Shown here: one piece after another, positions 1-12,562 of the stretch
How positions within the stretch are numbered: the first letter of the stretch is position 1
Layout: each line of letters begins with the position of its first letter
Source: Arachnopeziza araneosa
Taxonomy: Eukaryota; Ascomycota; Leotiomycetes; Helotiales; Arachnopezizaceae
Direction of reading: 5' to 3'
Assembly (NCBI GenBank): GCA_003988855.1
Contig: QYAI01000060.1
Span: 96,337-160,336 of the forward strand
DNA: 64,000 nt
Program-made: the position numbers and the translations under genes
The notes under the pieces: model-generated
What the model saw: only the letters and a program-made list of their open reading frames with translations
Told to the model about the DNA's origin: nothing
The model's database searches: none

Positions 1-2395
1 CTAGTATACCAGCTAGACGATCGGAAAGGGACTCGATTTCTCCGTATGTCAGACGCAGCGACGTTGAGTGCACGGCTACCTTTGCAGGATTAAGTGCTGC
101 TTGATGACTAACCTGCCCGTGAATTGTACTGTGGATTGGCTGAAGCTGGCATTTGGACCATGACAGTATCCTCGACGTGTCTTCTGGACTCAAGAGGCTC
201 AACTCCTCAATAGTTTGATTAGGATCTGCTACAACAGATGTGATAGCTTGGCTGAAAGTGCTAATGATGCAATCTACTTGATCCTCCTGGATGAATGATT
301 GCCAAGATTTGAACGACATGGACATGTTTGTCGATTCATCCAGAATTTCCAACAGTATATCGTAATCCGTGCGATCGTAAAGTTCGACATGCTCAAAGGC
401 ATACAGGGCACTTTCTAGTACGTCATCTTTTGGGTGTCCTGCCATGAAGTTGACGACGCTATTGAAGAGGGGCTCGCCACTCAAGCCTTGATTGTGTGTG
501 ATTTCAGCAAGGGAGCAATGTTGGAAAGGTAGACTTTTCCTATACTGAACCATCATCTTCTTTAAAAGCGTTGCGATCCTCATTGACGACACCATCTGAG
601 CTCGGCAAGTCAGATTAGCGATCATTGGTCCAACTATACTCATGTTCCCTGCTAGAGTAATCGACCTGCCGGAACTTATTGCGCCAAAACAAACGTCGTC
701 AGATCCTGTATAACATCGAAGTACGAGCGCCCAGATTGAGCGAAAGAAGCTTGCAGGCGAGATACCGATTTCATTGCAGACGTTTCGTATCTTCGAAGTC
801 TGAGTAGCATTCCAGACTACCCGTCGCTGGACTATCTTGTAAGTATTAATATCACCACTGGAGAAGAGCGGAAATTTGCACGGGGATGCTCCAGAAAGGA
901 GATTCTTCCAAAATGACAAGCTTGAGTGATTATCTTGCTCCCCGAGATAGTTAACGAATGCCTTGTACTGCTGAGGTTGAGCCTGATAGGTAAGAGTGCC
1001 ATCGAGTGCTTGCACAAAATCCCGAAGTAAGAGCGACGCAGAGAATCCATCACCGGTCGCATGGTGCAGGTACAAGCGACAAAAGATGCGTCCTCCTTTG
1101 GCAATTCTGCATAACTTGAAGTGCTGTTGTGGCATATTAAGCCCAGGAAGCCCAATGTGATCGTCATCCATCATTTGCGACTCGGTCTCATAGTCAGCGA
1201 CAGAAATTGGTGTCATCGTGGACGTTGAGCATTTGAGGACAACTTGTAGGAAACTCCTGTTACCCAATCTGGCCTGCACGAAAACGGTACGCAGTATTTG
1301 ATGCCGATGGACTACCTCGTCCCACCCACGCTGCAGGGTGGGGATGTCGATCGGCGCAGTCCCATATTTGGATTTCAGTTCTTTTGTAGTACGTGCCTGG
1401 TACAAATGCGAAGCTCTTAAACTAGCAGCTAGCATACCTTCCTGCATTGGTGTACATGGGAAAATATCCTCGATCTCGACTAGCTCTTGTTCCCGCAGCT
1501 GCGAGCGGCAGCTTTGTATCACCTCCTCGAGCTCAGCGTCCGTCTTTAATTGGAGAAGTGGGTAACTCTGGAGAGTTGAAGGTGGAATTTTCGGATTCAA
1601 CGTCTGCATGAGATGCATCACAGATAGGAGCGACTGTTTGAAAGCCGGTATCCAGTGCCCGATGCGCTCCTGCATGGTTCTGTCGGCCGCTATATAGTGG
1701 ACCTTGATGCAGAGTAAGCCTTGTTCCAGTACAACAGCGATATCGATTTTCGTCTTAGAAATTTCGTAGTTCTGCTTCGGCAGGCCTTCTTTTGCCGACT
1801 CCTTGATGTCATTGTTGAAACTTTTGAAGAGAATCTTTACGTCCCCGTCGGGATCCTGAGAATTGTTCCATTCTTCCACAAGACCATGGCGATATGCATC
1901 CTTGGCCACCAAAATGGTCTCCTTCAATTCTCGTTCCTTCTCCCTCGTTGGCCCATCTTTCTCTCCCAATGCACCTTGCTTCGTTCCGGGTATTTTTCCA
2001 TTCGCATACACACTTCTGGCCTTGGTGGCTCGGCTGAGCGTAAGTGGGTATACTTTTTGAGAAGCGCCTCGCACAACTACCTCAGTGTCTGCTTCACGCA
2101 GGATCGTCAGAAACTTCAGCTTTGTAACAATGTGTTTAGAGGAATCAATTGCAGCAGCTATGACCAGTTCAATTGGCTCAGTCTGAAGCGTGCCGTTGCA
2201 CGAGGAGGATATCAGCGCCTCGGTCTCTTTTTGGTTGAGTGAGAAACTGGTAACGGCAAAGCCAGTAATCTGTTGTTTTTGTTCTGGGAGGAAATTGTGG
2301 ACAGGCTGAGGCGGCATTCTGTGCTTGCCATTTGCGGTCTCTTTATCAAAGGAGTGGCTGCGAGTATTCTCCTGCTGAATGGAGACAGGCGCCAT
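1..2395 (-). CDS. Nonribosomal peptide synthetase, N-terminal part (runs off left edge)
   Basis: Open on the minus strand from an ATG at 2395 to the window edge, 798 codons with no stop and no intron needed. Residues about 30-290 look like the C-terminal half of an epimerisation/condensation-type domain: a segment near TEPIELVIAAAI and a YPLLQL linker, but no HHxxxD motif of their own. A full condensation domain follows: FPCTPMQEGML near residue 315 and the catalytic HHATGDG near residue 444. An adenylation domain begins at the edge (LTYGEIESLSDRLAGIL). The protein would activate and condense amino acids on a carrier domain; the rest lies outside the window. It is divergent from the PKS across a 742-base promoter region, so the two probably act in one pathway. 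Odd point: it starts inside a half domain. The family call is firm; the product is unknown. Confidence 0.9.
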   Translation of the reverse strand, partial: MAPVSIQQENTRSHSFDKETANGKHRMPPQPVHNFLPEQKQQITGFAVTSFSLNQKETEALISSSCNGTLQTEPIELVIAAAIDSSKHIVTKLKFLTILREADTEVVVRGASQKVYPLTLSRATKARSVYANGKIPGTKQGALGEKDGPTREKERELKETILVAKDAYRHGLVEEWNNSQDPDGDVKILFKSFNNDIKESAKEGLPKQNYEISKTKIDIAVVLEQGLLCIKVHYIAADRTMQERIGHWIPAFKQSLLSVMHLMQTLNPKIPPSTLQSYPLLQLKTDAELEEVIQSCRSQLREQELVEIEDIFPCTPMQEGMLAASLRASHLYQARTTKELKSKYGTAPIDIPTLQRGWDEVVHRHQILRTVFVQARLGNRSFLQVVLKCSTSTMTPISVADYETESQMMDDDHIGLPGLNMPQQHFKLCRIAKGGRIFCRLYLHHATGDGFSASLLLRDFVQALDGTLTYQAQPQQYKAFVNYLGEQDNHSSLSFWKNLLSGASPCKFPLFSSGDINTYKIVQRRVVWNATQTSKIRNVCNEIGISPASFFRSIWALVLRCYTGSDDVCFGAISSGRSITLAGNMSIVGPMIANLTCRAQMVSSMRIATLLKKMMVQYRKSLPFQHCSLAEITHNQGLSGEPLFNSVVNFMAGHPKDDVLESALYAFEHVELYDRTDYDILLEILDESTNMSMSFKSWQSFIQEDQVDCIISTFSQAITSVVADPNQTIEELSLLSPEDTSRILSWSKCQLQPIHSTIHGQVSHQAALNPAKVAVHSTSLRLTYGEIESLSDRLAGIL

Positions 2396-3137
2396 TTTGA
2401 TGATGGTGCTGGTCAAAGCTGAAAGTCGCGGTTCGTCAGTACTACTAGGTCAAATTTCCCTGCGTCAAAAACATGTCCTTGAGGGATAATGTTCAATTCA
2501 CGTCTATAACTCCTCTCGAAATCCCACAACTAGCAGTTCTGAGAGCTTCGATATAGGGCCTCTGATTCACGTGCCTCGATGAACCTGAAAAGTTCGGACA
2601 CTTCTGCACGTGAGAGGCATGCAGATCTGTTCCTGACAGTTCTGATGCAGCACTATGGCGCGATGGAACCTTGCAGATCTTGACATCGCAGATTGTGACA
2701 TTGCACATCGAGACAGTACATGAGTCATTGAATGTCGCTGGTGTGTAAGTGGAGAGGAACTGCAGAAGATCTGCTCACTTCAGAGGTTATTTTGTGACCC
2801 TGCATGAGTAACTATTCATAAACGATGCGGCGCAATGGATTGACAGTGCAGCTCTCATTGATAATCTACAATGTTTCAAAATTATGCTAGATGGTCCAGG
2901 CGCCTATGGTAAGTAATGCAAGGTCGTACATGCAAGCAAGGGCATGTAATTGGCCAGGCACTCCGTTCTCCAGGCAGCCTCGAGTTGCGAGAACTGGTAT
3001 CGCCCCAGCTCCCGAGATGCATGCGAACCTTACATAGGTGAACCATTTACCGTTTCACTTCCGGGGCAAATCATCACTTGCAACATCGGAGATATTTGTC
3101 CTCTTGTCTCTTCGAGAAACAACACGATATCGGTGCT
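2396..3137. promoter_or_regulatory. Bidirectional promoter region between NRPS and PKS
   Basis: These 742 bases separate two divergent biosynthetic genes and contain no convincing coding frame. GCAGATCT-like words recur near 2609 and 2671. Two imperfect GACATYGCA-type units lie at about 2680-2713, which could be protein-binding sites. Co-regulation of NRPS and PKS from here is inference. Confidence 0.5.
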
Positions 3138-6100
3138 ATGATGACCCCATTCATGGACGACTCTTCGTCCAGCGACACTCAAATTGATGCGGGTCAGGCT
3201 CCTGCATCTGACCTGCAGCCTGGCTTTCCTATAGCCATTATTGGGATCAGCTGCAAATTTGCTGGAGGAGTCAATAATCCGGATAAGCTCTGGGAGCTGT
3301 GTGCTCAAGGAGGTAGCGCATGGTCTGGAATCCCAAAGAGCAGGTTCAATATCGACGCTTTCCATGATAGGGACATCAAAAAGCTAGCAATGGTAAGTGG
3401 CATCGCCAAAAGACTGCGCTTGAAGAGTGAAATTGGATTGTTTGTTGACAAGTACCAGACGAACGTCAAAGGTGGCTACTTCATTGAAGGCGACATATCT
3501 CTCTTCGATGCCGCATTTTTCAACTTTTCAACAGATCTCGCTAGTGTTGGTCCTCCCTAGCACAAGCAAATCCGACTCGTTGACATTTGTATTGACTCTT
3601 CTTCAGACAATGGACCCCCAGATAAGACTGGAGCTCGAATCAGTATATGAAGCCACGGAAAACGGTATGCCCGCCCCGAACCAGACTAATCGGACCGCTT
3701 GAAACTGACCTGCTCCAGCTGGTTTGCCACTTGACCGGCTTGCAGGTAGCAATACATCAGTGTTTTCGGGATGCTTCCTTGGAGATTACAATAGCAGTCT
3801 CATGCGGGACCCTGAGACTTTCCCAAGGATGTTGCTCACCGGTAATGGAGCTGCAATGATATCAAACAGAATATCTCATTCTTTTGATCTTCGAGGTCCC
3901 AGTATGACAATTGACACAGGCTGCTCCTCTAGCTTGAGTTCACTTCATTTGGGTTGCCAAAGCTTGAGGTCAATGGACGCTGATATCTCGATCGTCAGTG
4001 CTGTTAATTTGTTCATCAACCCAGATAGTTTTGTATACCTGTCAAATCTTGGGTATGAGATTTCCGCGCCCCGCTCAGCGCCTATAGTGACAACAGTAAT
4101 AGTGCTTTAAACTCAGATGGAAAGTGCTATGCCTGGGATGAACGCGCGAACGGATATGGCAGAGGCGAGGGCATTGCAACACTAATTCTAAAGCCTCTAG
4201 AACATGCACTCCGCGACGGCGATAATATCCGCGGTATCATACGGGAGACTGCTGTCAACCAAAATGGGAAAACTCCGACATTGACTTCGCCTTCCGTGGA
4301 AGCTCAGGTAAAGGTGATCAAGGCGTGCTACGCTCGGGCTGGTCTAGACCCTGCACAGACTCCTTACGTGGAGGCCCATATGACAGGTTCGTTGTAATCA
4401 TAGCTATTACTTGAGAGCTTCTGCACTGGCTAAAACGGAAGTTAGGCACAGCCGTTGGGGATCCCATCGAAGCCTCCGCAATCGGAAATGTTTTTGGTAT
4501 TGGTAGGCCACAGGAGTCCCCAGTCCTTGTAGGGTCTGTCAAGACAAACCTCGGGCATATGGAGGCTTCCAGCGGATTAGCTGGCGTGATAAAGACGTTA
4601 TTGGCCATGGAGAAGGGTTTCATTCCTCCAAATCTGAATTTTGAGAACTACAACCCAGCGATTGACACGAAGCAGTTGAACGTCAAGGTAGTCCCTTCTC
4701 TCCACCAAACTTATAGCTAGTCCATAACAGGAGCTGATTGCAATAGGTTCCCATTATCCTTGAATCGTGGCCGGAAGGGATGCCTCGTCGTGCATCGGTG
4801 AATAACTTTGGTTACGGAGGCACAAATGTACACGTGATCCTGGAAACCTGCACCACAGATCTCTCGAAACACCATCAGATTAATGGAAACGCTACATATA
4901 GAGGAATGAGGCATATCTCTGGAACCCGCGACGGCTTCGAGCAGAAGTGTCCCAAGGTATTTTTGTTGACAAGCAAAGACGCAGGTGTGACTCAAACCAT
5001 GATGTCCAATCTCACAGAGTACATCCAGGGCAAGGAGCAGTCGATTGATGAAGCTAGTGCCAATCTCGATAATATAGCCTATACTCTCGGCTCCCGACGT
5101 TCATTGTTCAGATGGCGTGTCGCTGTTACAGCATCAACGCCATCTGAACTTGTAGGGGCACTAAAAGATCCTCTGAGCAAGCCAACGTACTCGCGCGACG
5201 CACCTCGTCTAGGTTTTGTTTTCAACGGCCAAGGGGCGCAGTGGTTCGCTATGGGCAGAGAACTGTTTGCGTATCCAGTTTTCCGACGAGCAATGGAAGA
5301 TGCCGATGAAATAATCAAAGGATTCGGTGCGCCGTGGTCCTTGATCGAAGAACTCATGAAAGATGAAGCTTCGACCCGGGTTCATGAAGCAGCGCTAAGC
5401 CATCCACTCTGCGTCTCATTACAGCTATGCTTGGTAAAGCTGCTCGCTTCCTGGAATATCAAGCCTACTGCTGTGGTCAGCCATTCGAGCGGAGAAGCTG
5501 CAGCTGCTTTTGCTGCGGGCGCGCTGACCTTCACCGAGGCCCTTGGGGTCGCCTATTATCGAGGTACTCTCGCTGAGAAGTACAAAAATACGTCTGTGGG
5601 AGAGGGTTCGATGCTTGCCGTTGGATTGGGTGCGAGGGAAATAGCCCCCTATCTCGAATCACTCGCTGTCGGCACAGCAGTTGTGTCCTGTATCAACAGC
5701 CCTTCAAGTACGACGCTCTCAGGCGACGATGCTGCCATCGATGAAATAGAGCAGCGGTGCCTCAACGCTAGGGTGTTTGCGCGTAAGCTCAAAGTGGCTG
5801 CAGCATACCACTCAGATCACATGATCCCAATGGCAGACGAATATCTCCAACAACTGAGATCGCTCCTTACACCGACCAAGGGTCAGACTTCAATTATGTA
5901 TGGCTCTCCAGTAACTGGTTCTATTGTTAAAGATCTCTCTGACCTCCAAGCATCATACTGGATTCGGAATCTTGTACAACCGGTACTTTTCTCGCCGGCG
6001 GTACAAACCATTTGCTCTGTCAGCGCGGCTGATGGTGGCATTCATACATTGCTCGAGCTTGGCCCACACGGGGCATTAGCTGGACCCATTCGACAGACTC

Positions 6101-9100
6101 TGCAACTCCCAGGTCTCAAGAATAGAGAAATCTCCTACGTCTCCTGCTTAACGCGAGGGAGGGACGCCATGTGGACAGCTCAGAACCTGGTAGCAACACT
6201 CCTATGTAAGGGATACCCAGTCGATCTCAATGCTGTCAATTTTGGCGGAGATGTCCCTGGTTTGCAAGTCCTTAACGACCTTCCTTCTTATCCATGGAAC
6301 CACAGCAGGAAATACTGGGCTGAGTCGAGGTTCAATGCATCACACCGTCATCGCAAGCATGCACCCAATCCTCTCCTAGGTATTTCAATTCCGGGAGTCA
6401 ATCCTGTGGCTCCTAAGTGGCGTCACTTCCTGCGAGTAGCAGATATGCCGTGGCTGCGAGATCATATGGTCCAGTCAGACATTGTCTTTCCAGGGGCAGG
6501 ATCCATAAGCATGGCCATTGAGGCACTCCGGCAGGTCACAGAGTCATCCAGCGAGTCTATAAAAGGATATAAGCTGCGAGATATTGAGTTTATCAACGCC
6601 CTCGTCATTCCCGACACTACCGAAGGGATCGAGGTTCAGCTCTCCTTCCATCAGAGCAATGCCGCCGAATTTGACGATCAGAGATGGTGGGAATACAGTC
6701 TATACTCTGTCCCTCAGACAGGCGATTCTTGGATACATCACAGCAAGGGCCTCATACTTGCAGATGTCAAGCCACCCACTTCGGAAAGCTGGGGCGACGC
6801 AATCGTGCGCAGCATCAACAAAGAACAAGAAGGCTTTTCCCCGGCTCAAGGTGAGAGCATTGATCCAGAGAGCATATTCAATCGCCTCCGCATTTCTGGC
6901 ATCTATCACGGTCCCTCTTTCAGAAATCTCTTGGCCATTACGGCAGATGGTGAGCGCGCAACCACTACATTCAATGTGCAGGATCCTGAACCAACAACCT
7001 CACATACGTTGACGGTTCCGAGACATATCATACACCCCACAACGCTAGACTCAGTCTTGCAAGCGGCGTATTGTCCCTTGAAAGAAGACTCTTACAGAAA
7101 TTCGATGCTCCTGCCCCGTTCAATTTTACGGTTGTATGTGTCTAGCGACATGTCTATGTACTCCAAGCAGCAACTCGTAGCAATGTCTAACGTTCACCAC
7201 CAAGATCATCGAGGTTTCTACAGCGATGTGTGTGTGATCAGTGAAGATTATGCAATTCATGACCCACTGCTGAAGCTGGAGACTCTCTTTTGTCAGTTGG
7301 TCGATCAGCCATCTTCCACTGCTGCAGAGGAAGTGGATGAAGCGAAGACATGTTTCAATATGGATTGGCATCCGGATTGGACGCTCATGGTATCTTCTGA
7401 CATTAGGAAGCCTTTAACTTTTGATCCAGATCCATGGGAGGTTGCCAAAGGCATGGAATTGAACCGTGCAGCCTTCCATATCATCCAGGACGCCCTCGCC
7501 AACCTCACTGATACTGACATTGCGAATCTACTTCCACACCACAGAAATATGTTCCAGTGGATGTCAAAGATTGAAAGTCTAGCGATTAGCGGCGAGCTGG
7601 CTCAAGGAAGTGCGTCATGGGTTGTCGCCAGCGAGGCATCAAAGCAGATCTTGTACGACGAAGTCTCCCAGACAAGCGTCAATGGGAAGCTACTTTGCCG
7701 CATCGGTCATTCCCTGACAAGTATTCTGCGGCAACAAGCAGCACCACTTGAGCTGATGATGCAGGATCAGCTGCTGTATGACTATTACGAAAACGGCATC
7801 CGCAGTTTTCGATCTTACTCACAGGTCAAACGGCTAATTGAGCATTTTGTCCACAAAACACCACACGGAAGGATCCTTGAAATTGGCGGCGGTACTGGTG
7901 GCTGCACAAAAACGGTTCTGGAGGCTCTGACTAGTGATTCTCCAGAAGACGCTCAATTCCACTTCTCACGTTATGACTTTACAGATATCTCGTCCGGCTT
8001 CTTCGAGAAAGCGTCAGAAAAATTTGCCAAGTGGACAGACCTCATGTCCTTTACCAAGTTAGACATCGAAGCGGACCCCGTAGCACAGTCGTTTGAGGCC
8101 GAAAGTTACGACTTGATTATAGCTTGTCAGGTCCTACATGCCACCAAAAGCATACAGACAACAATGACAAATGTCCGCAAGTTACTCAAGCCAGGTGGAA
8201 AATTAATCATGGTCGAAACCACCAAGGATGCGCTCGACGTCCAGCTCGTCTTCGGTACCCTTCCGGGTTGGTGGGCGGGGATAGATGATGGCAGGACAAG
8301 TAGTCCGAACCTGTCAACAGAGTCGTGGAGGACTACTCTCGAAAGTACTGGCTTTTCTGGCTTAGATGTTGAAGTCCGCGACTGCGAAGATTGCGAATAC
8401 TCGTCTGTAAGTACCATGCTAGCGACAGCGGTCGGGAGCCGACAGCGATATCCCGAAGAGATGTCCATCATTTGGCCTGTGAACTGTGCTTCCATACCTG
8501 GGGAACAAGATTGGCTCGAAGACTTCAGAGAGTCACTTCACACATTAACCGGAATCCGAACAGTGGTCGAGAATCTTGAAAGTTTCGAGCCTAAAGGAAA
8601 ATTCTGTATTTCGTTCCTCGAGGTTCACGGGCCATTTATACATGATCTCAATCCCGAAAGTTTCCATCACCTCCAGCGAGTCCTTAATGCCGTCAAAGGT
8701 GCTCTCTGGATCTCAGCGGGTGGTATCATAGACGGAACAGCGCCCGAATGCGGTATGAATCAGGGCTTTCTACGCACTCTGAGGATCGAAAATAGAAGTC
8801 AGAGGCTAGTCTCATTAGACCTCGAGCCCAAGGACACGCCCTGGAGCAGGGAGAATTCCAGCATCGTTCAAAAGGTTATAGCGTCCTCTTTTAACCTCAA
8901 CGAAGATCAAAATGTGATTGACTGCGAGTTCGCTGTAAAGGATTCACGCGTGCACGTGTCTCGAATTTATGAGGACATTGAGGAGAATAAGGCCATGTCC
9001 GCGTCGATAAAGGCGTTGCAGCAGCACGATATGAGAGAATTTATCAGCTCCACGACCCCTCTGAAGATAGATGTAGAAACCATCGGACTCTTGGACAGTT

Positions 9101-11253
9101 TGAGATTTGTCGAAAATGAGGCCATCTATAAGCCACTGCCAGATGACTACGTCGAGGTTGAACCAAAGGCATTTGGTGTCAACCTCCGAGACGTGCTGTT
9201 GGCCCTTGGTCACATTGAGGGTAGTGCTGATCTTGGCTTCGAATGCAGCGGTGTCATCACACGTGTGGGCAAAGGTATCAGTGACTCCGAATTCAAGCTC
9301 GGCGATAGGATCTGTGCACTTATGCCAGCGTCCAGTTATGGAACCCCGGTTCGTCTTCACAGGACGTGCGTTAGTCACATCCCTGATGAGGCAAGCTTCG
9401 AAGAGGCTGCAGCGATGCCGGCAATTTTCACGACCGTGTATCAATCATTTGTTGACGGTGCTAGGCTCAAACCAGGTGAAAGCGTCTTGATACACGCAGC
9501 TAGCGGTGGCGTAGGCCAAGCTGCCATCATGTTGGCAAAACACCTCGAGGCGGAGATATTCGTCACCGTCGGGACAGAGGCAAAACGCGACTTTATCATG
9601 CAGACATATGACATTGCGGAAGACCACATCTTCTCCAGCAGAGATACGTCCTTTAGCGCCGGCATCATGGCTGCGACCAAGGGAAAGGGCGTCGACGTGG
9701 TCCTAAACTCGCTCGCCGGCAGTCTTCTGAAGGAGTCATGGCGCTGTATTGCCACCTTCGGTCGCTTCGTCGAGATTGGCAAGCGTGACATGGAGCAAAA
9801 CAATTGTCTTGAGATGGCGCCATTCTTAAGAGCCACATCGTTTATAGTCGTTGATCTGGATCAAGACATTCGACTGCGTCCACACAGCACTTCCAAAGTT
9901 TTGAGCGAAGTGATGAGTATGTGGTCTAAAGGCCAGATCAAGCCACCCGCGCCAATCACGCAGTTCCCAATGTCCAAGATAACCAACGCTTGCAGGCTTA
10001 TGCAGTCGGGAAAGCATATGGGAAAAATCATCTGCGTCCCAACAGCAGCCGATCTTGTAAAGGTACACGTTGTTGAGCGTGTTCGCTTCCAGCTGGATGC
10101 GTCGTATCTGATTGTCGGAGGACTGGGTGGTATCGGGATAGAGCTCGCTCGCTACATGGCAAATCGACAATGCTCAAACCTTATCCTGCTATCTCGATCC
10201 GCAGCAGATCACCCAGCCGCGTCCTCTTTGGTCCAGGAGATGAAGGGGTTAGGATGCACCACAGTCGTCCGGAACTGCGACGTTGCAGACCAGGCAAGCT
10301 TGTCGTGTGTACTTCGAGCGTGCTACGTGGATGGTATGCCACAGGTCCGTGGTGTCGTCCACGGTGGCATGGCCCTTCACGACACAGTATTCGAGGCAAT
10401 GTCGTTTGAGCAATGGCAAAGTGCGCTTCGTCCAAAAGTTGACGGGACGTGGAATCTGCACCGAAGTTTGCCCAATCTGGATTTTTTTATCATGCTTTCG
10501 TCTATGTGTGGCGTCTGTGGACACGTCAGCCAGGCCAATTATGCTGCAGGCTCAACCTTCCAAGACGTCTTTGCACGTTACCGTCGCTCACAAGGCCTAG
10601 CAGCCGTGTCCATTGACCTCGGCCACGTTGAAGGTATTGGCTTTGTGGCGGACCGCAAGGATGTCGCTGAACGCCTATTGAGATTGGGCATAGAGCCGAT
10701 AGAGGCGAAGCGCGTAATGCGACTGATCGAGTCGGCAATGTACTTGCCGCAGCGGCCCGTTGAACGGAGCCAGGTAATAACAAGCATCTCCATGAAGGAC
10801 TGTACAAAAGACGAGACGAAGAGCTCAGCGTGGAAGCACGACCGACGCTTCTGGCCTCTGCAGCGCCAATCGACCCGATCGCCAGACACCTACAGGACTA
10901 TCGACAAGACCTCCACATCGGCAATCTCAATTAAGCACCGCTTTAGCAACGCTAAAAGCTGGGAAGAGATGTTCACCGCCTGTATTGAGGTTCTTGCGCG
11001 CAAAGTAGCTGAAATGTTCGCCCTCCCGGCCGAAGAAGTCGATGTAACGCTGTCCATGGCCATCTACGGCCTCGACTCGCTCATGGCGGTAGAGGTGCGC
11101 AATTGGCTGTATACGGCAGCTCGGGCCGAGCTTTCAACCTTCGAACTTATGCAAAGTACATCGCTGACGGAATTAGGGAAAAAGGTGGCTCAGAAAAGTC
11201 AGTATGCCATTGAGAATGGATTGGGGCTGCCTCGACCGGATGATGATGTATGA
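3138..11253 (+). CDS. Highly reducing polyketide synthase (KS-AT-DH-MT-ER-KR-ACP)
   Basis: Seven exons: 3138-3392, 3453-3545, 3607-3664, 3719-4052, 4097-4386, 4446-4687 and 4747-11253, giving 2592 residues. KS has Cys204 in DTGCSSS, His341 in VEAHMTG and a NLGH motif. AT has GFVFNGQGAQ and SHSSGE. DH has its His in WLRDHMVQS and Asp in HPTTLDSVLQ. The methyltransferase has LEIGGGTGG (about 1469). ER has HAASGGVGQAA (within about 1860-2190). KR has LIVGGLGGIG and the Tyr in QANYAAG (about 2208-2390). The ACP has GLDSLMAVE with its Ser near 2533. All domains look intact, so an iterative, methylating, fully reducing PKS is expected. There is no thioesterase; release must be done in trans, possibly by transfer to the NRPS. 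Unusual residues are HMTG for HGTG, SHSSG for GHSxG, and Ser in place of Gly in the DH HxxxG motif. Intron 4 (44 bases) is the least certain junction. Confidence 0.93.
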
Positions 11254-12562
11254 TCGATAACATAACAGTTTTTTAACTAGCAACTTAGATCACTGAATGT
11301 CACGGAGTATATATAGGGGGTTAAAATGTTCCAGGAAGGGAGCTTCCTTTTTGCGACAATGAATGAATTCAAATCTGCTCTCCTGCTCGTGGACCCGTGT
11401 ATTGTATTCGCCTCCCACTGCAGTGGATATGTAGATACTGTATACTCTAAAGCAAGACAAGGAGTTTTTACTACTAACTTAGACGCTACAGAATGTAGTT
11501 AGATTAAACATATAAATACCTTTAACCTACTGCTTTACGCTTCTTGTAAACTTAGTTAGATAGGCAAGGATACGGGGACTAAAGGGACAGAAGGACAGAG
11601 GGGAATCAATAGTACTTAAATACTGCCTTACGTGTGATGAGCAGAATATCACGTGTTACGAATGTCATATGTAGACGGCATGGGCGGACAGGACCTCATT
11701 ACCGAAGTGTGGAGAATAAGAGGTACATTCAGAGTCTATTCGGACTAGGAGCGGAGAGAAGTCTGCTATAGAAAAAGCACGCCTTACTTATATAGTTTTT
11801 CTTTCCTTATATTCTTCTTTTCCTTCGTAGCTAGACTATAAACCGAATATACTCAGACTATCAACGCACTCCCATATGCCTCTTGACTAGCTATATTCGT
11901 GTTCGTGCCGTTACAAGAGTAGAGAAAAGCTTAAAAGAAGCATGGCAAGCATTGCTTAACAGTATTTTCGAGAAATTGATTAGGAGTATAGAGAAGAGAA
12001 TTCAGATGTGTATTCAGGCAGACAAGTAGCATACAAAGTATTAGACTGTATATTTTAAATGAGGAAGTTAGAGAAGTTAAAACTGTACTATATACTCTTC
12101 TTTTTTGTACTTTTAATGTACATATATACTGCGTTTTGATTTAATATTGATATTTATATAGACTAGAATACTTTCGAGTTCTCGGTTAAAATGTGGCTTG
12201 GCCTTTCTTTATGAGCGTTTATTGTAAGGCTCGAGAGAGCGGGGCTATACCTGAGGGAGTGGAGGAGTCCTTTACATAGCTGAGAGGCCCCAATAGGCGC
12301 CGCATAGTAGGCTTTATGTAGAAGATCTTACTCTCTACATGGAGCTAACGATACGGCGCTTTTCAGGGTGCAGGAAGACTTATAAACTCGAAGGGACCTA
12401 GCAAAAACATTATTCATCATCATCATCAGTAGGACGGGACCACAAAGGGACTACAGCGCATGAAGAGCCTGAAAAAGCACGAAAGATAGCAGTAGCAGTG
12501 TCATGAGACTGTACTATCACGAGACCAGGGCTTGGAAGTTAGGGCAAGACTGGGTGGACTGG
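11254..12562. other. AT-rich gene-free stretch, probable decayed repeat
   Basis: No credible coding frame on either strand. The stretch is AT-rich, with many TATA/TTAA tracts and stops in every frame, unlike the flanking genes. It contains one copy of the dispersed repeat described at 11818-11915. This looks like an old repeat degraded by C-to-T mutation (RIP-like), but that needs a dinucleotide index to confirm. Confidence 0.5.
11818..11915 (+). repeat. Dispersed repeat, copy A (inverted relative to 63903-64000)
   Basis: By eye this 98-base segment matches the reverse complement of 63903-64000 at 95 of 98 positions. Of the three differences, two are transitions (C in copy B to T here, G to A) and one is A versus C. 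The right-hand copy reaches the window edge, so the full element is probably longer. No protein is encoded in it. Confidence 0.85.

Noticed and set aside
1721..2242. 173-codon plus-strand frame
   Set aside because: Antisense to the NRPS, whose frame carries recognisable domain motifs; the plus-strand translation has none.
2396..3137. TOXE tox-box (ATCTCNCGNA) in the NRPS/PKS promoter
   Set aside because: Scanned by eye on both strands; near matches only, no exact site found.
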